The notes: generated from the letters alone by a model not told the origin. Shown: positions 19,150-28,983, counted from the stretch's first letter. The stretch is 64,000 bases of DNA from Streptomyces sp. P3 (GCA_016893485.2 JAFEKX020000001.1:8573501-8637500); one strand, 5' to 3'. A program made the numbers and translations.

Positions 19150-20482
19150 GAACACCCCGCACCGACCGCGGCCGCCTCCTCCTGGTGCTGGCCCTCGCCG
19201 CCGTCGTCACCGTCTTCACCGCGACCGTCCCGCTGCTGCGCGACTGGTTCGACCTGCGCGTCTACTACGGCACCATCCACACCTGGCTCCACCACGGCGG
19301 CCGGATCTACGACTACCACGTGCCCGGCACGGCCTACGGCTTCACGTATCCGCCGTTCGCCGCCGTCAGCATGGCCCCGATGGGCTACCTCGGCCTCGGC
19401 GTCGCGATCGTCGCCGCACTGCTCCTCAACCTCGTGGCTCTCGGCGTGGTGCTGCGCATCCTGGCCGGGCCCGGATGGCGGCGCTACGGCTGGTTCGGAT
19501 GGGCCCTCGTGGCGTGCGGGCTGGCCCTGTTCGAGCCGTTGCGCGACACCTTCAGCTTCGGGCAGGTCAACCTCCTGCTGCTGGCCCTCGTCCTAGGTGA
19601 CTGCTGGCTGCTCTCCACCGGCCGGAGCCGCTGGGCGGGCGTCGGCATCGGCCTCGCGGCGGCCATCAAGCTCACGCCGGCACTGTTCATCGGCCTGTTG
19701 CTGCTGGCCAGACGCTGGAAAGCCGCCGCGGTGGCGACGGCTGTGGCGCTCGGGGCGACCGGGCTCGCGGCCCTGGTGGTCCCGGACGCGTCGACGTTCT
19801 ACTGGACCCGGGCGATGTGGGACACGACCCGGGTGGGCCGCCTCGACTACGTCTCCAACCAGTCCCTGCAGGGAGTCCTGGCCCGGCTCGGCGAAACCGG
19901 CCGCCCCCTGTGGGCGACGGCCGTCGTCCTCGTCCTGGCCGTGTGGGCGGTACGGGCGCGCCACGCGATCGTCGTGGGGGACTGGACGGCCGCGTTCGCG
20001 CTGACCGGGCTGACCGCGTGTCTGATCAGCCCGATCACCTGGGTGCACCATCTCGTGTGGCTGCTGCCGTCCTTCGCCGTCCTGGTCCGCGCGGGGCACC
20101 CCGGATCGCGGGCGCCCTGTACGCGGTGATGTGCACGAGCGTCGTCTGGCTGTGGTTCGACGACGCCTCGGGCATCGACGGCTTCCTCGGCAGCAACACG
20201 TACACCTGGATCACCCTCGGCCTGCTGCTGTGGCTGCCGACCGGTCAGACCGGCGGAAGCCGCCTGATCCTGAACCGGATCGCGGCCACCACAGCGCCCG
20301 CACCCAGGAGAGCCGCGGCCACGATCGCCGCGGTGTCGGCCCAGCCGGGTCCCTCGTCCGGTACGACCGCGGCGGCCACCGGCACGGCCACGGGACCCGA
20401 CCTCGGCCTGGCCCGCAACGCGTCCAGCGAGCCCACCGGATCGACCCGCCCCGCCGCCGCGAAGCCCCAGTCGAGCAGTTGA
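19146..20482 (+). CDS. Glycosyltransferase family 87 (membrane mannosyltransferase), one frame slip
   Basis: Polytopic protein opening with a signal-anchor (LLLVLALAAVVTVFTATVPL) and a large loop FDLRVYYGTIHTWLHHGGRI with an acidic residue as in GT87. Further motifs are FTYPPFAAVSMAPM, FGQVNLLLLALVLGDCW, GIGLAAAIKLTPALF and LISPITWVHHLVWLLP, all typical of GT87. The frame slips near 20100. As read it continues to 20482, antisense to the carboxypeptidase C-terminus for 238 bases. A further slip near 20260 would end it at 20267, after the last membrane helix, giving about 374 residues; this looks more natural but is not proven. Confidence 0.78.
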
Positions 20483-21396
20483 CGCGCCTCGTCGTACACG
20501 GTGAAACCGCCGCCCGCCTGAGGGTTCATCACCGTGACGACGAGCGACCGGCCACCCCCGGCGCGCCGCCGCGACCAGGGTGTTGCCGGCGTGCGTGGTG
20601 TAGCCGTTCTTCACCCCGATGATCCCCGGATACCGCTCGACACCGTCGTTGCCGGTCAGCAGCCGGTTGGTGTTCTGGATGCCGTACGACGATCCCTCGC
20701 CCGGGAACTGGGCCTCGGCGGTGGAGCAGTAGCGTGCGAAGTCCGCGTTGCGCAGTCCGGCGCGGCCGAACACCGCGAGGTCGTAGGCGGAGGACACCTG
20801 GCCGTCGGTGTCGTAGCCGTCCGGTGAGACGACGTGCGTGTCGAGGGCGCCCAGGGTGCGGGCCTTGGCCTGCATCCGGGTGGCCGTGGTCTCCCAGCCG
20901 CCGTTGAGGGAGGCGAGGACGTGCACGGCGTCGTTGCCGGAGTTGAGGAAGACTCCGCGCCACAGGTCGGCGACGCGGTACGTGTGGCCTTCCTCGACTC
21001 CGACCAGGCTGCTGCCCTCGCCGATGCCGGCCAGGTCCTGTTCGCTGACGCGGTGCTGGATCCCTCCCGGGAGGACCGGGAGGACGGTCAGGGCGAACAG
21101 GGTTTTCAGGGTGCTGGCGGGTGGGAGTTTGCGATGCGCGTCGTGGGCGGCGAGGACCTCGCCGGTCCGGGCGTCCGCGACCAGCCAGGAGAGGGCGGAG
21201 ACGGCGGGGACGCCTGGGGCGCCCGGGTGGGGTCTGACCTGGGTGTCCGGTGTGTTCAGGAGTGCGGGTGGGGTGTGGCTGTGCCGGGATCCGACCCGGT
21301 GTGGGCTGCCGCCGCGGTGGGGGTGAACGCGAGGACGCCCGCTAGGCAGAAGGCGCAGGCCGACACGGTGATCCGGGGTGGGAGTCCGATTGTCAT
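20245..21396 (-). CDS. D-alanyl-D-alanine carboxypeptidase (S11, DacA-type), two frame slips
   Basis: About 383 residues. The N-terminus is a signal peptide (ITVSACAFCLAGVLAFTPTA with AAAAHT after it). The penicillin-binding motifs are PPASTLKTL (S-x-x-K, nucleophile near residue 100), NSGNDAV (S-x-N) and IIGVKNGYTTHAG (K-x-G). A C-terminal membrane helix (DTAAIVAAALLGAGAVVAAI) and basic tail anchor it outside the membrane. It trims the terminal D-Ala of peptidoglycan stem peptides. The frame slips near 20560 and 21240. Tail-to-tail with two envelope glycosyltransferases. Confidence 0.9.
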
Positions 21397-21569
21397 ACCG
21401 CAAACGTAGAAACGGCGGGGCTGTGGAAGGTGTTGGCCGGGCCGTGCGGGGTGAGTCAGTACCCCGGATGCGCTAGTGATGTGGCTGCGGGTCGGTGGGG
21501 GCCGGCCGCGCCCAGGCGGGGAGCCGCACATCGATACAGCCCCGCGCTCCTGGGGGAACGAAACCCAGG

Positions 21570-22706
21570 TCAGCTCGAAGGCAGCGTGGGTTGGATCTGG
21601 CGTAGGAACGTTGCGTTGTCCGGGGTCTCTCGCATGCGCTCCAGCAGGGTTTCCAGGCCGGCCTGGGCGTCCCTGTTCTGGAGGACTCGGCGCAGGCCGC
21701 GTACCGTCGTCAACTCGGTCTCGGTGAGGAGGAGTTCCTCTCGGCGGGTGCCGGACGGGGTGATCTCGATGGCCGGGAACACGCGGCGGGAGGCCAGGTC
21801 GCGGCTGAGGCGGAGTTCCATGTTGCCGGTGCTCTTCAGCTCCTCGAAGTAGAAGTCGTCGGCACGGGAGCCGGTCTCCACCAGCGCGGTGGCGAGGATG
21901 GTGAGGGAGCCGCCCTCCTCGGCGAGGCGCGCGGCGCCGAAGAACTTCTTCGGGCCGATCAGGGCGGTCGCGTCGACGCCGCCGCTGAGGGTGCGGCCAC
22001 CGGACGCGGCCGCGTTGTTGTGGGCCCGGCACAGGCGCGTCAGCGAGTCGAGGAGGATCACTACGTCCTCGCCGGCCTCGACGAGCCGCTTGGCCCGCTC
22101 GATCACGAGCTCGGCCAGCGCGATGTGCTGCTTGGGGGCCTTGTCGAAGGTGGAGGCGTACACCTCGCCGCGTACGGAGCGCCGCATGTCGGTGACCTCC
22201 TCGGGGCGTTCGTCGAGCAGGACGACCATGAGGCGGGCCTCGGGGTGGTTGCCGGCGACGGCGGCCGCGATCTGCTGGAGCAGTACGGTCTTGCCGGTCT
22301 TGGGCGGGGCCACGATCAGCCCGCGCTGGCCCTTGCCGAGAGGGGCGATCAGGTCGGCGACGCGTCCGGTCAGGCCGGCCGCCGGGTGCTCGAGGTGCAG
22401 CCGCTCACGCGGGTGCAGCGGGGTCAGGTCGCGGAAGTGGCGTCGGCCGCGGAGTTCGGCGGGGTGTGCCCGTTGACGAACGCGACCTCGGTCACGGCGC
22501 GTTGCCCGCCGCGGACGCCTTCCAGGAGGTCACCCTTGCGCAGGCCGTGACGGCGGATCAGCGCGGGGGAGACCTGGAGGTCGGTGGGCGAGGGCTGGCA
22601 GTTCAGCGCTCGCAGGTGCCCCTTCCGTTTCCGTCGATGTCGAGGACACCGGTGGCGGTCTGGATGCGGGGCTGTTGCTGTACGGGGGTTCGAGTGTGGT
22701 GGTCAT
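21570..22706 (-). CDS. rho: Compact transcription termination factor Rho, frame-shifted at N-terminus
   Basis: About 378 residues, much shorter than the usual actinobacterial Rho, which carries a long charged insertion. The RNA-binding part is present: LQVSPALIRRHGLRKGDLLE and FRDLTPLHPRERLHLEHP. The ATPase part has the Walker A APPKTGKTVLLQQIA, LLDERPEEVTDMRRSV, Walker B DVVILLDSLTRLCRAHN and the Q/R-loop region SGGRTLSGGVDATALIGPKK. The ending LERMRETPDNATFLRQI is intact. The frame slips near 22455, 22620 and 22665. Size and position suggest a second, accessory Rho rather than the housekeeping one; that is inference. Confidence 0.88.
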
Positions 22707-22994
22707 GATGAGTGGTCCTTTCAAGGACGGATGCATGTGTCATGCGGCAGGAAGGGGGAGAAGCCGCAGGTGGAGGGCGAACGAGCGCTCCTCGGGGCGG
22801 CGGGGAACATCACCTCGGGTACGGCGGAAAAACGCCGGTCACGAAGTGGTGTGGAGAAGCCGGTGTGCCGGTCGGAAGCCGACGGGCTGTGCGGCGAGGG
22901 TGAGACGAGATCTGCACCGGCGCCCGGAACGGGGCGTACACAAGTGCTGACCGCACCGTAGCACACCCGGTGCGGTCTGGGTGTGACGTACGGC

Positions 22995-23822
22995 TCAGCG
23001 GCTCGCCAGGAGGCCGTAGAGGAGGGGGATCCTCGGCTCGGGCAGGCGCCACCAGCCGGTCTCGGTGCGGACCATCTGTGGCCAGCGCGGCCACGGCAGT
23101 TCGTCGCTTTCGCGAAGGCGCCGGATGTTCAGTCCTGCTGCCGTCAACGCGTTGATGACTTCGTCTATTCCGTGCATCCACTCGTAGCTGTCGGTCGCCC
23201 CGGTCACGGCCGGTCCGTCGGTGTAGGTGAACGTCGCGTCCCGGTGGACCGGGCCTCCGCCGCCCAGGTAGTCGTGGCGCAGGAGCAGTTCGGGTCCCTC
23301 GTCCGGGGCGGGTTTCGGGCCGAGCGCGTTGAGCAGGGGATGGAACTCGACGACGTACAACAGGCCGCCGGGGCGCAGGAGTCGGGCGACGGTGTCCGCC
23401 CAGCGCGGGAGGTCGGGCAGGTAGCACAGGGCGCCTTTGCCGGTGTACACGACGTCGAACCGCCGCTGCCCCAGGGCCTCCACGGCGTCGTACACGTTCG
23501 CCTGTACGTAGCCGACGTCGAGGCCGGCTTTCGCCGCGATGCCGTTCGCGGCCGTCACGGACGCCTCGGAGAAGTCGAGGCCCGTGGCACGCGCCCCGCG
23601 CTGTGCGAACGCGAGGGTCTCGGTGCCGAGGTGGCACTGGAGGTGCAGCACGTCCCGGCCGGTGAGGTCGCCGAGGTCGTCCCACTCGAAGGAAGCGAAC
23701 CAACGCTCCGGATCCGGGTCGCCGTCGAGGCCGTAGAAGCGGCTGGCGAGGTGGACGGGGGTGCGGGCGTCCCAGTTGGCCTGGTTGGCGCGCATCAGCC
23801 GTACGGGGTCGTCGGTGCTCAT
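22995..23822 (-). CDS. SAM-dependent class I methyltransferase
   Basis: Intact 275-residue protein. Motif I is VLHLQCHLGTETLAFAQRG near residues 59-77 and motif II is GLDFSEASVTAANGIAAKAG. Later blocks are FDVVYTGKGALCYLPDL and VARLLRPGGLLYVVEFHPL, the post-motif strand of Rossmann methyltransferases. A start at 23822 with an AGGAT ribosome site is used. Substrate unknown. It is divergent from the ECF42 cluster at 24031. Confidence 0.88.
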   Translation of the reverse strand: MSTDDPVRLMRANQANWDARTPVHLASRFYGLDGDPDPERWFASFEWDDLGDLTGRDVLHLQCHLGTETLAFAQRGARATGLDFSEASVTAANGIAAKAGLDVGYVQANVYDAVEALGQRRFDVVYTGKGALCYLPDLPRWADTVARLLRPGGLLYVVEFHPLLNALGPKPAPDEGPELLLRHDYLGGGGPVHRDATFTYTDGPAVTGATDSYEWMHGIDEVINALTAAGLNIRRLRESDELPWPRWPQMVRTETGWWRLPEPRIPLLYGLLASR

Positions 23823-23964
23823 GGGGACATCCTTCCGTGAACCCGTGAGTTGTTCCGGGCTTCGCGCCTCATACCAGCCGTACGAACCCCCGATGGCCCT
23901 TCGGCGACCCCTTTCGGGGCTGCTCGCCAGGGGTGCAGATCCGGCTCGAAGTTTTTCTGCCGGG

Positions 23965-23991
23965 TGTCGATCCGGCTCGGTCGCGTTCGTC
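23965..23991 (+). promoter_or_regulatory. ECF42 sigma-dependent promoter upstream of YCII-SnoaL gene
   Basis: TGTCGA at 23965-23970, 17 bases, then CGTC at 23988-23991. The same arrangement recurs at 26345 and 36365 (reverse), always in front of genes tied to ECF42 sigma factors. The published ECF42 promoter pattern is TGTCGA with a CGTC-like -10, so this fits established knowledge. From CGTC the next 9 bases are identical in the site at 26345. Confidence 0.75.
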
Positions 23992-24030
23992 GGTGGGGTG
24001 TAGGAAGCTCATCGAGGACCGGGAGGACCC

Positions 24031-24768
24031 ATGAAATACATGCTGCTCGTGTGCGGCGACGACACCGCCGACGACTCCGGGATGACACCCGTGGAACCGT
24101 GGGTGGAGGACCTGGGCGACCGGAACGTACGGCTGCACGGGCACCGGCTCGCGAAGCCCGCCGACGCCGTGACCGTGCGGGTGCGCGGCGGTGAGGTGCT
24201 GCGCACCGACGGGCCGTTCGCGGAGACCAAGGAGTACGTCGCCGGCTACGACATCCTCGAGTGCGACACCCTGGAGGAGGCCGTCGAGGCCGCCGCCAGG
24301 CACCCCGTGGCCACCATCGGCGCCATGGAGGTCCGCCCGTTCTGGCCGATGGACGGCGAGGAGGAGGGCGAGTCCGAGATCCGCGCGCTCGACGCCGAAC
24401 TGACGGACGCCGCCCGCGAACGGGACGTCGACCGCATCGTCGCCTGCTACGCGCCCGACGTGGAGGCCTTCCACTTCACCACCGGCCTGGAGGCGCACGG
24501 CATCGACGCCTTCCGCAAGGCCATGGAGGGCGTCTTCGCGAGCGTCACCGGTCCGGTGGTCCGCGAGGTCCTGGAGTTCCGCGTCCGCGTCGACGAGTCC
24601 ATCGCCTTCGGCCACGCCCTCGTCCGGCTGCGCGGCACCCTCGTCGGCGGCGAGCCGCTGGACGACGTCCTGCGGGTGACCACCGGCTACCGCAACGCGG
24701 GCCTGCGCTGGCAGATCGTCCACGAACACGTCTCGGTCGCGGCCGTGCACAACGAGGAGGGGTCATGA
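24031..24768 (+). CDS. DGPF (YCII-related) protein fused to a SnoaL-like domain
   Basis: Intact 245-residue protein with two domains. Residues 1-105 are a YCII domain with the diagnostic DGPFAETKEYVAGYDILE. Residues 118-240 form an NTF2/SnoaL_3-like domain (LTDAARERDVDRIVACYAPD, GIDAFRKAMEGVFASVTGP, LRWQIVHEHVSVAAV). DGPF proteins are standard partners of ECF41/ECF42 sigma factors. It overlaps the next DGPF gene by ATGA and sits behind an ECF42 promoter. Function of the fusion is unknown; a ligand-binding or sensor role for the sigma factor is only inferred. Confidence 0.88.
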   Translation: MKYMLLVCGDDTADDSGMTPVEPWVEDLGDRNVRLHGHRLAKPADAVTVRVRGGEVLRTDGPFAETKEYVAGYDILECDTLEEAVEAAARHPVATIGAMEVRPFWPMDGEEEGESEIRALDAELTDAARERDVDRIVACYAPDVEAFHFTTGLEAHGIDAFRKAMEGVFASVTGPVVREVLEFRVRVDESIAFGHALVRLRGTLVGGEPLDDVLRVTTGYRNAGLRWQIVHEHVSVAAVHNEEGS

Positions 24769-25105
24769 AGTACGCCCTGCTCATCTGCACCCCCGTCGGC
24801 GGCGAGGAACTCAGCCCCGAGGACATCGCGGGCGACCCCGCTTCACCTCGTACATCGAGGAGGTCCGGGGCCGTGACCTGATGCGCGGCGGAGCCCGGCT
24901 GCGGCCGTCCACCGACGCCACCACCGTGCGCGTCCAGGGCGACGAAGTCCTGCTCAGCGACGGGCCGTTCGTCGAGTCCAAGGAGTACGTCGCCGGTATC
25001 GACATCATCGAGGTCGCCGACCTCGACGAGGCGATCTCGCTGGCCTCCCGGCACCCCGCCGCGCTCGGCGGCGGCTCGGTCGAGGTGCGGCCGGTCTGGG
25101 AGTGA
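24765..25105 (+). CDS. DGPF (YCII-related) protein, one frame slip
   Basis: About 113 residues, single YCII domain. MKYALLICTPVGGEEL opens it, then the frame slips near 24838 and continues FTSYIEEVRGRDLMRGG, DGPFVESKEYVAGIDIIEVA and LASRHPAALGGGSVEVRPV. The start at 24765 overlaps the previous stop by ATGA, and its own stop overlaps the sigma gene by GTGA. This makes a coupled DGPF-DGPF-sigma operon under the promoter at 23965. Confidence 0.88.
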
Positions 25106-26359
25106 GCGTGCCGGACGTCGAGGGCGCGGTCGCCGCCGCCTTCCGCGAGGAGTGGGGCCAGGTCGTCGCCACCCTGATCCGGGTGACCGGCGACTGGGAC
25201 CTCGCGGAGGAGTGCGCGCAGGACGCCTTCGCCCAGGCCCTCGACCGGTGGCGGCGCGACGGCATCCCGCGCCGCCCCGGCGCCTGGCTGACGACGACCG
25301 CCCGCAACCGCGCCCTCGACGTCCTGCGCCGGGAGGCGGTCGGAGTGGCGAAACTGCGGGAGGTCGCGGTGCTGGGGCGGGACGAGGGACCCTACGACCC
25401 GGAGTACGACGGCGACGACAGCGGCGTCGAGGACGACCGGCTGCGGCTGGTCTTCACCTGCTGCCACCCGGCGCTGCCCATCGAGGCCCGGGTCGCCCTG
25501 ACCCTGCGTACCCTCGCGGGCCTGACCACCGCCGAGATCGCCCGCGCCTTCCTCGTCCCCGAGGCGACCATGGCGCAACGGCTCGTACGGGCGAAGAAGA
25601 AGATCCGCAACGCCGGCATCCCGTACCGGGTGCCGCCCGCGCATCTGCTGCCCGAGCGGACGACGGGCGTCCTGGGCGTGGTCTATCTGCTCTTCAACGA
25701 GGGCTACGCGGCCACGTCAGGCGCCGAGTTGGTGCGGACGAACCTCTGCGCGGAGGCCATCCGGCTGGCCCGCGTCCTCGCCCACCTGATGCCGGACGAG
25801 CCCGAAGTCCTCGGCCTGCTCGCCCTGTTGCTGCTGCACGACGCCCGCCGAGGCACGCGCGTGGACCCGGCGGGGGAGTTGGTGACCCTGGAGGACCAGG
25901 ACCGTACGGCGTGGGACCGGGCCGAAGTCGACGAGGGCGCCGCCCTGTTGGAGACCCGCGTTGCGCCGGGGCCGCCCCGGGCCGTACCAGATCCAGGCCG
26001 CCATCGCCGCCTGCCACACCACCGCCCGTACGGCCGAGGAGACCGACTGGGCCGATATTGCCGCGCTGTACGGCGAGTTGGAGCGCTTCGTGCCGTCGGC
26101 CGTGGTGCGCCTGAACCGGGCGGTCGCCGTGGGCATGGCCCAACACCCGGATGCCGGGCTGGAGTTGGTGGCCGGGCTGGAACGGTCGGGTGAACTGGCC
26201 GACTACCACCTGCTGCCCGCGACCCGCGCCGATCTGCTGCGCCGCAGCGGCCGTACGGCGGAGGCGGCTCTCGTGTACGAACGCGCCCTGGAGCTGGTGG
26301 AGAACGCGGCGGAGCGCAGTTTTCTGGAGCGGCGGCTCGCGGAGTGTCGATCTGCGTAG
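25102..26359 (+). CDS. ECF42-group RNA polymerase sigma factor with C-terminal extension, one frame slip
   Basis: About 419 residues. Sigma-2 is at the start: RVTGDWDLAEECAQDAFAQA and GAWLTTTARNRALDVLRREA. Sigma-4 is TLRTLAGLTTAEIARAFLVP with recognition helix PEATMAQRLVRAKKKIR. The long ECF42 extension (DUF6596-like) follows: GVLGVVYLLFNEGYAATSG, EAIRLARVLAHLMPDEPEVL, ARTAEETDWADIAALYGELE and a TPR-like tail. It slips near 25970. ECF42 members lack a canonical anti-sigma factor and use DGPF partners. Promoters with its expected motif lie upstream of this operon and just inside its stop. Confidence 0.93.
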
Positions 26360-26371
26360 GGGGCGTTCGTC
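26345..26371 (+). promoter_or_regulatory. ECF42 sigma-dependent promoter ahead of 38-codon ORF
   Basis: TGTCGA at 26345-26350 (inside the end of the sigma gene), 17 bases, then CGTC at 26368-26371. The run GCGTTCGTCGGTGGGGTG at 26363-26380 is identical to 23983-24000 in the upstream promoter. The spacing and context leave little doubt that the same sigma factor reads it. Confidence 0.75.
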
Positions 26372-26408
26372 GGTGGGGTGAACACAGCCCATCACACCGG
26401 AGGTTCCG

Positions 26409-26525
26409 ATGACCGTCCTCGTACTCCTGCGCCGCGTACGGCAGTTCCTGGCCCGGCTCGCGGCCGAGGAGCCGGAACCCGGGACGCCCGAGCCCTGGCT
26501 CGCGGCGCTCCGGCTGCGTGGCTGA
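26409..26525 (+). CDS. Small ORF, 38 residues, directly under ECF42 promoter
   Basis: ATG 26409 has a GGAGG ribosome site six bases upstream. The product starts MTVLVLLRRVRQFLARLAAE and continues EPEPGTPEPWLAALRLRG. The first half is an amphipathic or short hydrophobic helix with several Arg; the second is Pro/Glu rich. Third positions favour G/C. The promoter at 26345 drives it, with a predicted 5' leader of about 30 bases. I do not recognise a family. Being in the regulon and downstream of the sigma gene, a modulator or small membrane-associated peptide are possible roles. Confidence 0.65.
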   Translation: MTVLVLLRRVRQFLARLAAEEPEPGTPEPWLAALRLRG

Positions 26526-26537
26526 GCAGGGCTGTCC

Positions 26538-27399
26538 TCAGCGGACGTCGAGCAGGCCCGCGAGGAGCCGGAGCCGCTCGGCGTCGAGGCCGCCCTCGGC
26601 CGCGGTGCAGACCATGAGGACGGGGCCGGGGTTGCCCGGTATCGGGTAGGCGTCCCAGTCCAGGTTCAGTTCGCCGACCCGGGGTGGTCCAGGCGCAGTT
26701 GGCCGCGGGTCGGTTCCACCACGTCGTGGAGGGCCCACAGCGCCGCGAACTCGTCGCTGCGGACGGCGAGTTCACCGACCAGCTCGACGCCGCGCGGGTT
26801 CCCGGGATCGGCGGCGACCTGCGTCCGCAGCATGCCGATCAGCTCCGCGACGGTGGCCGCCCGGTTCGGGCAGGCACGGTCTGCCTCGGGGCGCAGGAAC
26901 AGCGCCAGCAGGTTCCGCTCCCGCTGGGGCTGCCGGGTGAACTCCCCCAACAGGGCGCCGCCGAGCGGGTTCCAGGCCAGCACGTCCAGGAAACGGCCGA
27001 TGACCAGAGCGGGCGAGGTCATGTCGCTCAGCAGTCGCAGCGTGGTGTCCGGAACCTCCTCCGGCTCGTAGGAACGCGGCAGTTGGACCGGGTTGCGTGC
27101 GGCGGCGGCGAGGCTGTGCAGGTGGCGGGTCTCCTCGGCGGAGAAGCCGAGGGCGCGCGCGAGGGCGTCCAGGACCTGTTCGGACGGCCGTACGTCCCGG
27201 CCCTGCTCCATGCGCTGGTAGTAGTCCGAGCTGACACCGGCCAGCAGGGCCAACTCCTCGCGCCGCAGCCCCGCGACGCGCCGCCTCGGACCCGGCTCCA
27301 GGCCGACGTCCTCTGGCCGAAGCCGAGTTCGGCGGGTGCGCAGGAACTCGGCGAGTTCGCGCCGGGGTCGTCGCTCATGGCGGGGGAGGAGTCGGTCAC
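26538..27399 (-). CDS. XRE-family regulator with MmyB-like ligand domain, two frame slips
   Basis: About 287 residues. The XRE helix-turn-helix is at the N-terminus (VAGLRREELALLAGVSSDYY, then QRMEQGRDVRPSEQVLDALA). A PAS-like MmyB domain follows: TSPALVIGRFLDVLAWNPLG, NLLALFLRPEADRACPNRAA, RGVELVGELAVRSDEFAALW and a C-terminal VCTAAEGGLDAERLRLLAG. The frame slips near 26690 and 27350. I use GTG 27399; ATG 27378 is possible. It is divergent from the quinone-reductase-like gene at 27532, which is a usual arrangement for this family and suggests control of it. Confidence 0.85.
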
Positions 27400-27531
27400 G
27401 GCGTCAGTATGCCGTCGGTGCGGCGCGCGAGGGTGGGTCTGCCGGACCCAGGAAAAGGAGAACGACCGTGATCGCGCGTGCGGGGTCCAGCATCGGACCG
27501 ACCACGCGACAGGCCACGGAAGGGCAGCGAC

Positions 27532-28490
27532 ATGAAGGCCGTTCAGATCACCGGTTTCGGCACGGCGGACGTACTGCGGATCAATGACGTGGACCGTCCC
27601 GCTCCCGGCGCCGGAGAGGTCCTGGTGGCGGTCGAGGCGACCAGCGTGAACGGGCACGATGTGCTCGTCCGGGCAGGCGAGTTGAAGATGGTGTCGGGGC
27701 GCCGGTTCCCGATCGGGGCGGGGCTGGACTTCGCGGGCACCGTCGCCGCGACCGGCGCCGGCGTCGAGGGTTACCGGGTGGGCGACCGGGTCTGGGGCAT
27801 GGTGCACCCCGGCGGCGGCACTCGGTCGCCGGGGCGGCCGAGTACGTCGTGGTCCCCCGCGGAGCGCGTCTCACTCGCCCCGGCCGACCTCTCGTCGGTC
27901 GAAGCGGCCTCCCTGGTGGTCGCGGGCACCACGGCACTGATCGCGCTGCGCGACAGCGTGCGCCTCGCGGCCGGCGAGAAGGTCCTGGTCCGGGGTGCGG
28001 CCGGCGGAGTCGGCACGGCCGCGGTGCAGTTGGCGCATGCGATGGGCGGCCATGTGACCGCGCTGGCCCGCGACCGGCACGCCGACCTCCTGACCGGTCT
28101 CGGCGCCGACGAGGTCCTCGACTACGGCTCCACGACGGCGGAGCAGATCGGGCCGTTCGACGTCATCGTCGACACCGTCGGCACGGAACTGAACTGCTAC
28201 CGCGGCCGGTTGGCCAAGGGCGGCCGGATGGTCACCGTCGGACTGTCCCCGTCGGCCATCGCCGCGATCGCCGCGTCGAGCGTGCACGGCTCCCGCCGCA
28301 TCCGCACCTTCAGCGCCAACCCGGGACGCCCGTGCTGCGCGACGTGGCCGACCGTGTCACCGCGGGCGCGCTGCGCCCGGTCATCGACAGCGTGTACCCG
28401 CTCGCGGACATCGCGGCGGCGCACCGGGCGTTCGAGCGCGGCGGCGTCGTGGGCAAGCACGTCGTGACGGTGCCGCGCGGCTCCCTCTGA
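27532..28490 (+). CDS. Quinone-oxidoreductase-like MDR dehydrogenase, frame slips
   Basis: About 320 residues of the medium-chain dehydrogenase superfamily without the zinc-binding Cys/His set. The GroES-like part holds VEATSVNGHDVLVRAGELK and GLDFAGTVAATGAGVEGYRV. The NADPH domain has VLVRGAAGGVGTAAVQLAHA and LGADEVLDYGSTTAEQIGPF, ending IDSVYPLADIAAAHRAFERG. The frame leaves near 27822, returns near 27857, and slips again near 28325. The reaction is likely NADPH reduction of quinones or enones. Divergent from the XRE regulator; tail-to-tail with a MarR gene. Confidence 0.87.
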
Positions 28491-28500
28491 CGGAGTCCGG

Positions 28501-28983
28501 TCAGCGGGGCGTGGTGCGCAGGTCGATGCCGCGGTCCTGGGCGTCGGCGGTCACCAGCCGGGTCGCCAGCCGCGACAGGCGCTTGCGGTCCGCCTCCGTC
28601 AGCGAGGCGGTGCAGCCCTCGATGCGCTGCGCGAAGCGCGTGCCGACCTGGGCCACGATCTCGCGCCCGGCGTCGGTGATCGACACCTGGAACGAGCGCC
28701 GGTCGACGGTGCTGGGCGTACGGGTGACCAGGCCCCGGCGCTGCGCGCGGTCGACGAGGCCCGTGATGGAGGACTTGTCGAGGCCGAGGTGACGGCCCAG
28801 CTCGTTCATCGTCGGCTCCCGGTCCCGCAGGATCCCGAGCAGCCGGGTCTGGGTGAGCGACAGGTCGTGCTCCCCGGCGATCTCGGCCAGCGCGTTCTGC
28901 ACCAGGAACGACAGCTGGGCGAGGGCGTCGACCAGGCCGAGGTCCTCGATCGGCGGGGCCGGGGTGTCGGGCGATGAGGTCAT
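28501..28983 (-). CDS. MarR-family regulator
   Basis: Intact 160-residue protein from ATG 28983. The winged helix is GEHDLSLTQTRLLGILRDRE, MNELGRHLGLDKSSITGLVD and the wing RRGLVTRTPSTVDRRSFQVS, with a long C-terminal dimerisation helix ending RLATRLVTADAQDR. It is divergent from the oxidoreductase and flavin monooxygenase genes at 29150 and 30170. A long dyad with TACTAA boxes lies in between, so it probably represses both itself and that operon, with an aromatic or quinone ligand. Confidence 0.9.
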   Translation of the reverse strand: MTSSPDTPAPPIEDLGLVDALAQLSFLVQNALAEIAGEHDLSLTQTRLLGILRDREPTMNELGRHLGLDKSSITGLVDRAQRRGLVTRTPSTVDRRSFQVSITDAGREIVAQVGTRFAQRIEGCTASLTEADRKRLSRLATRLVTADAQDRGIDLRTTPR

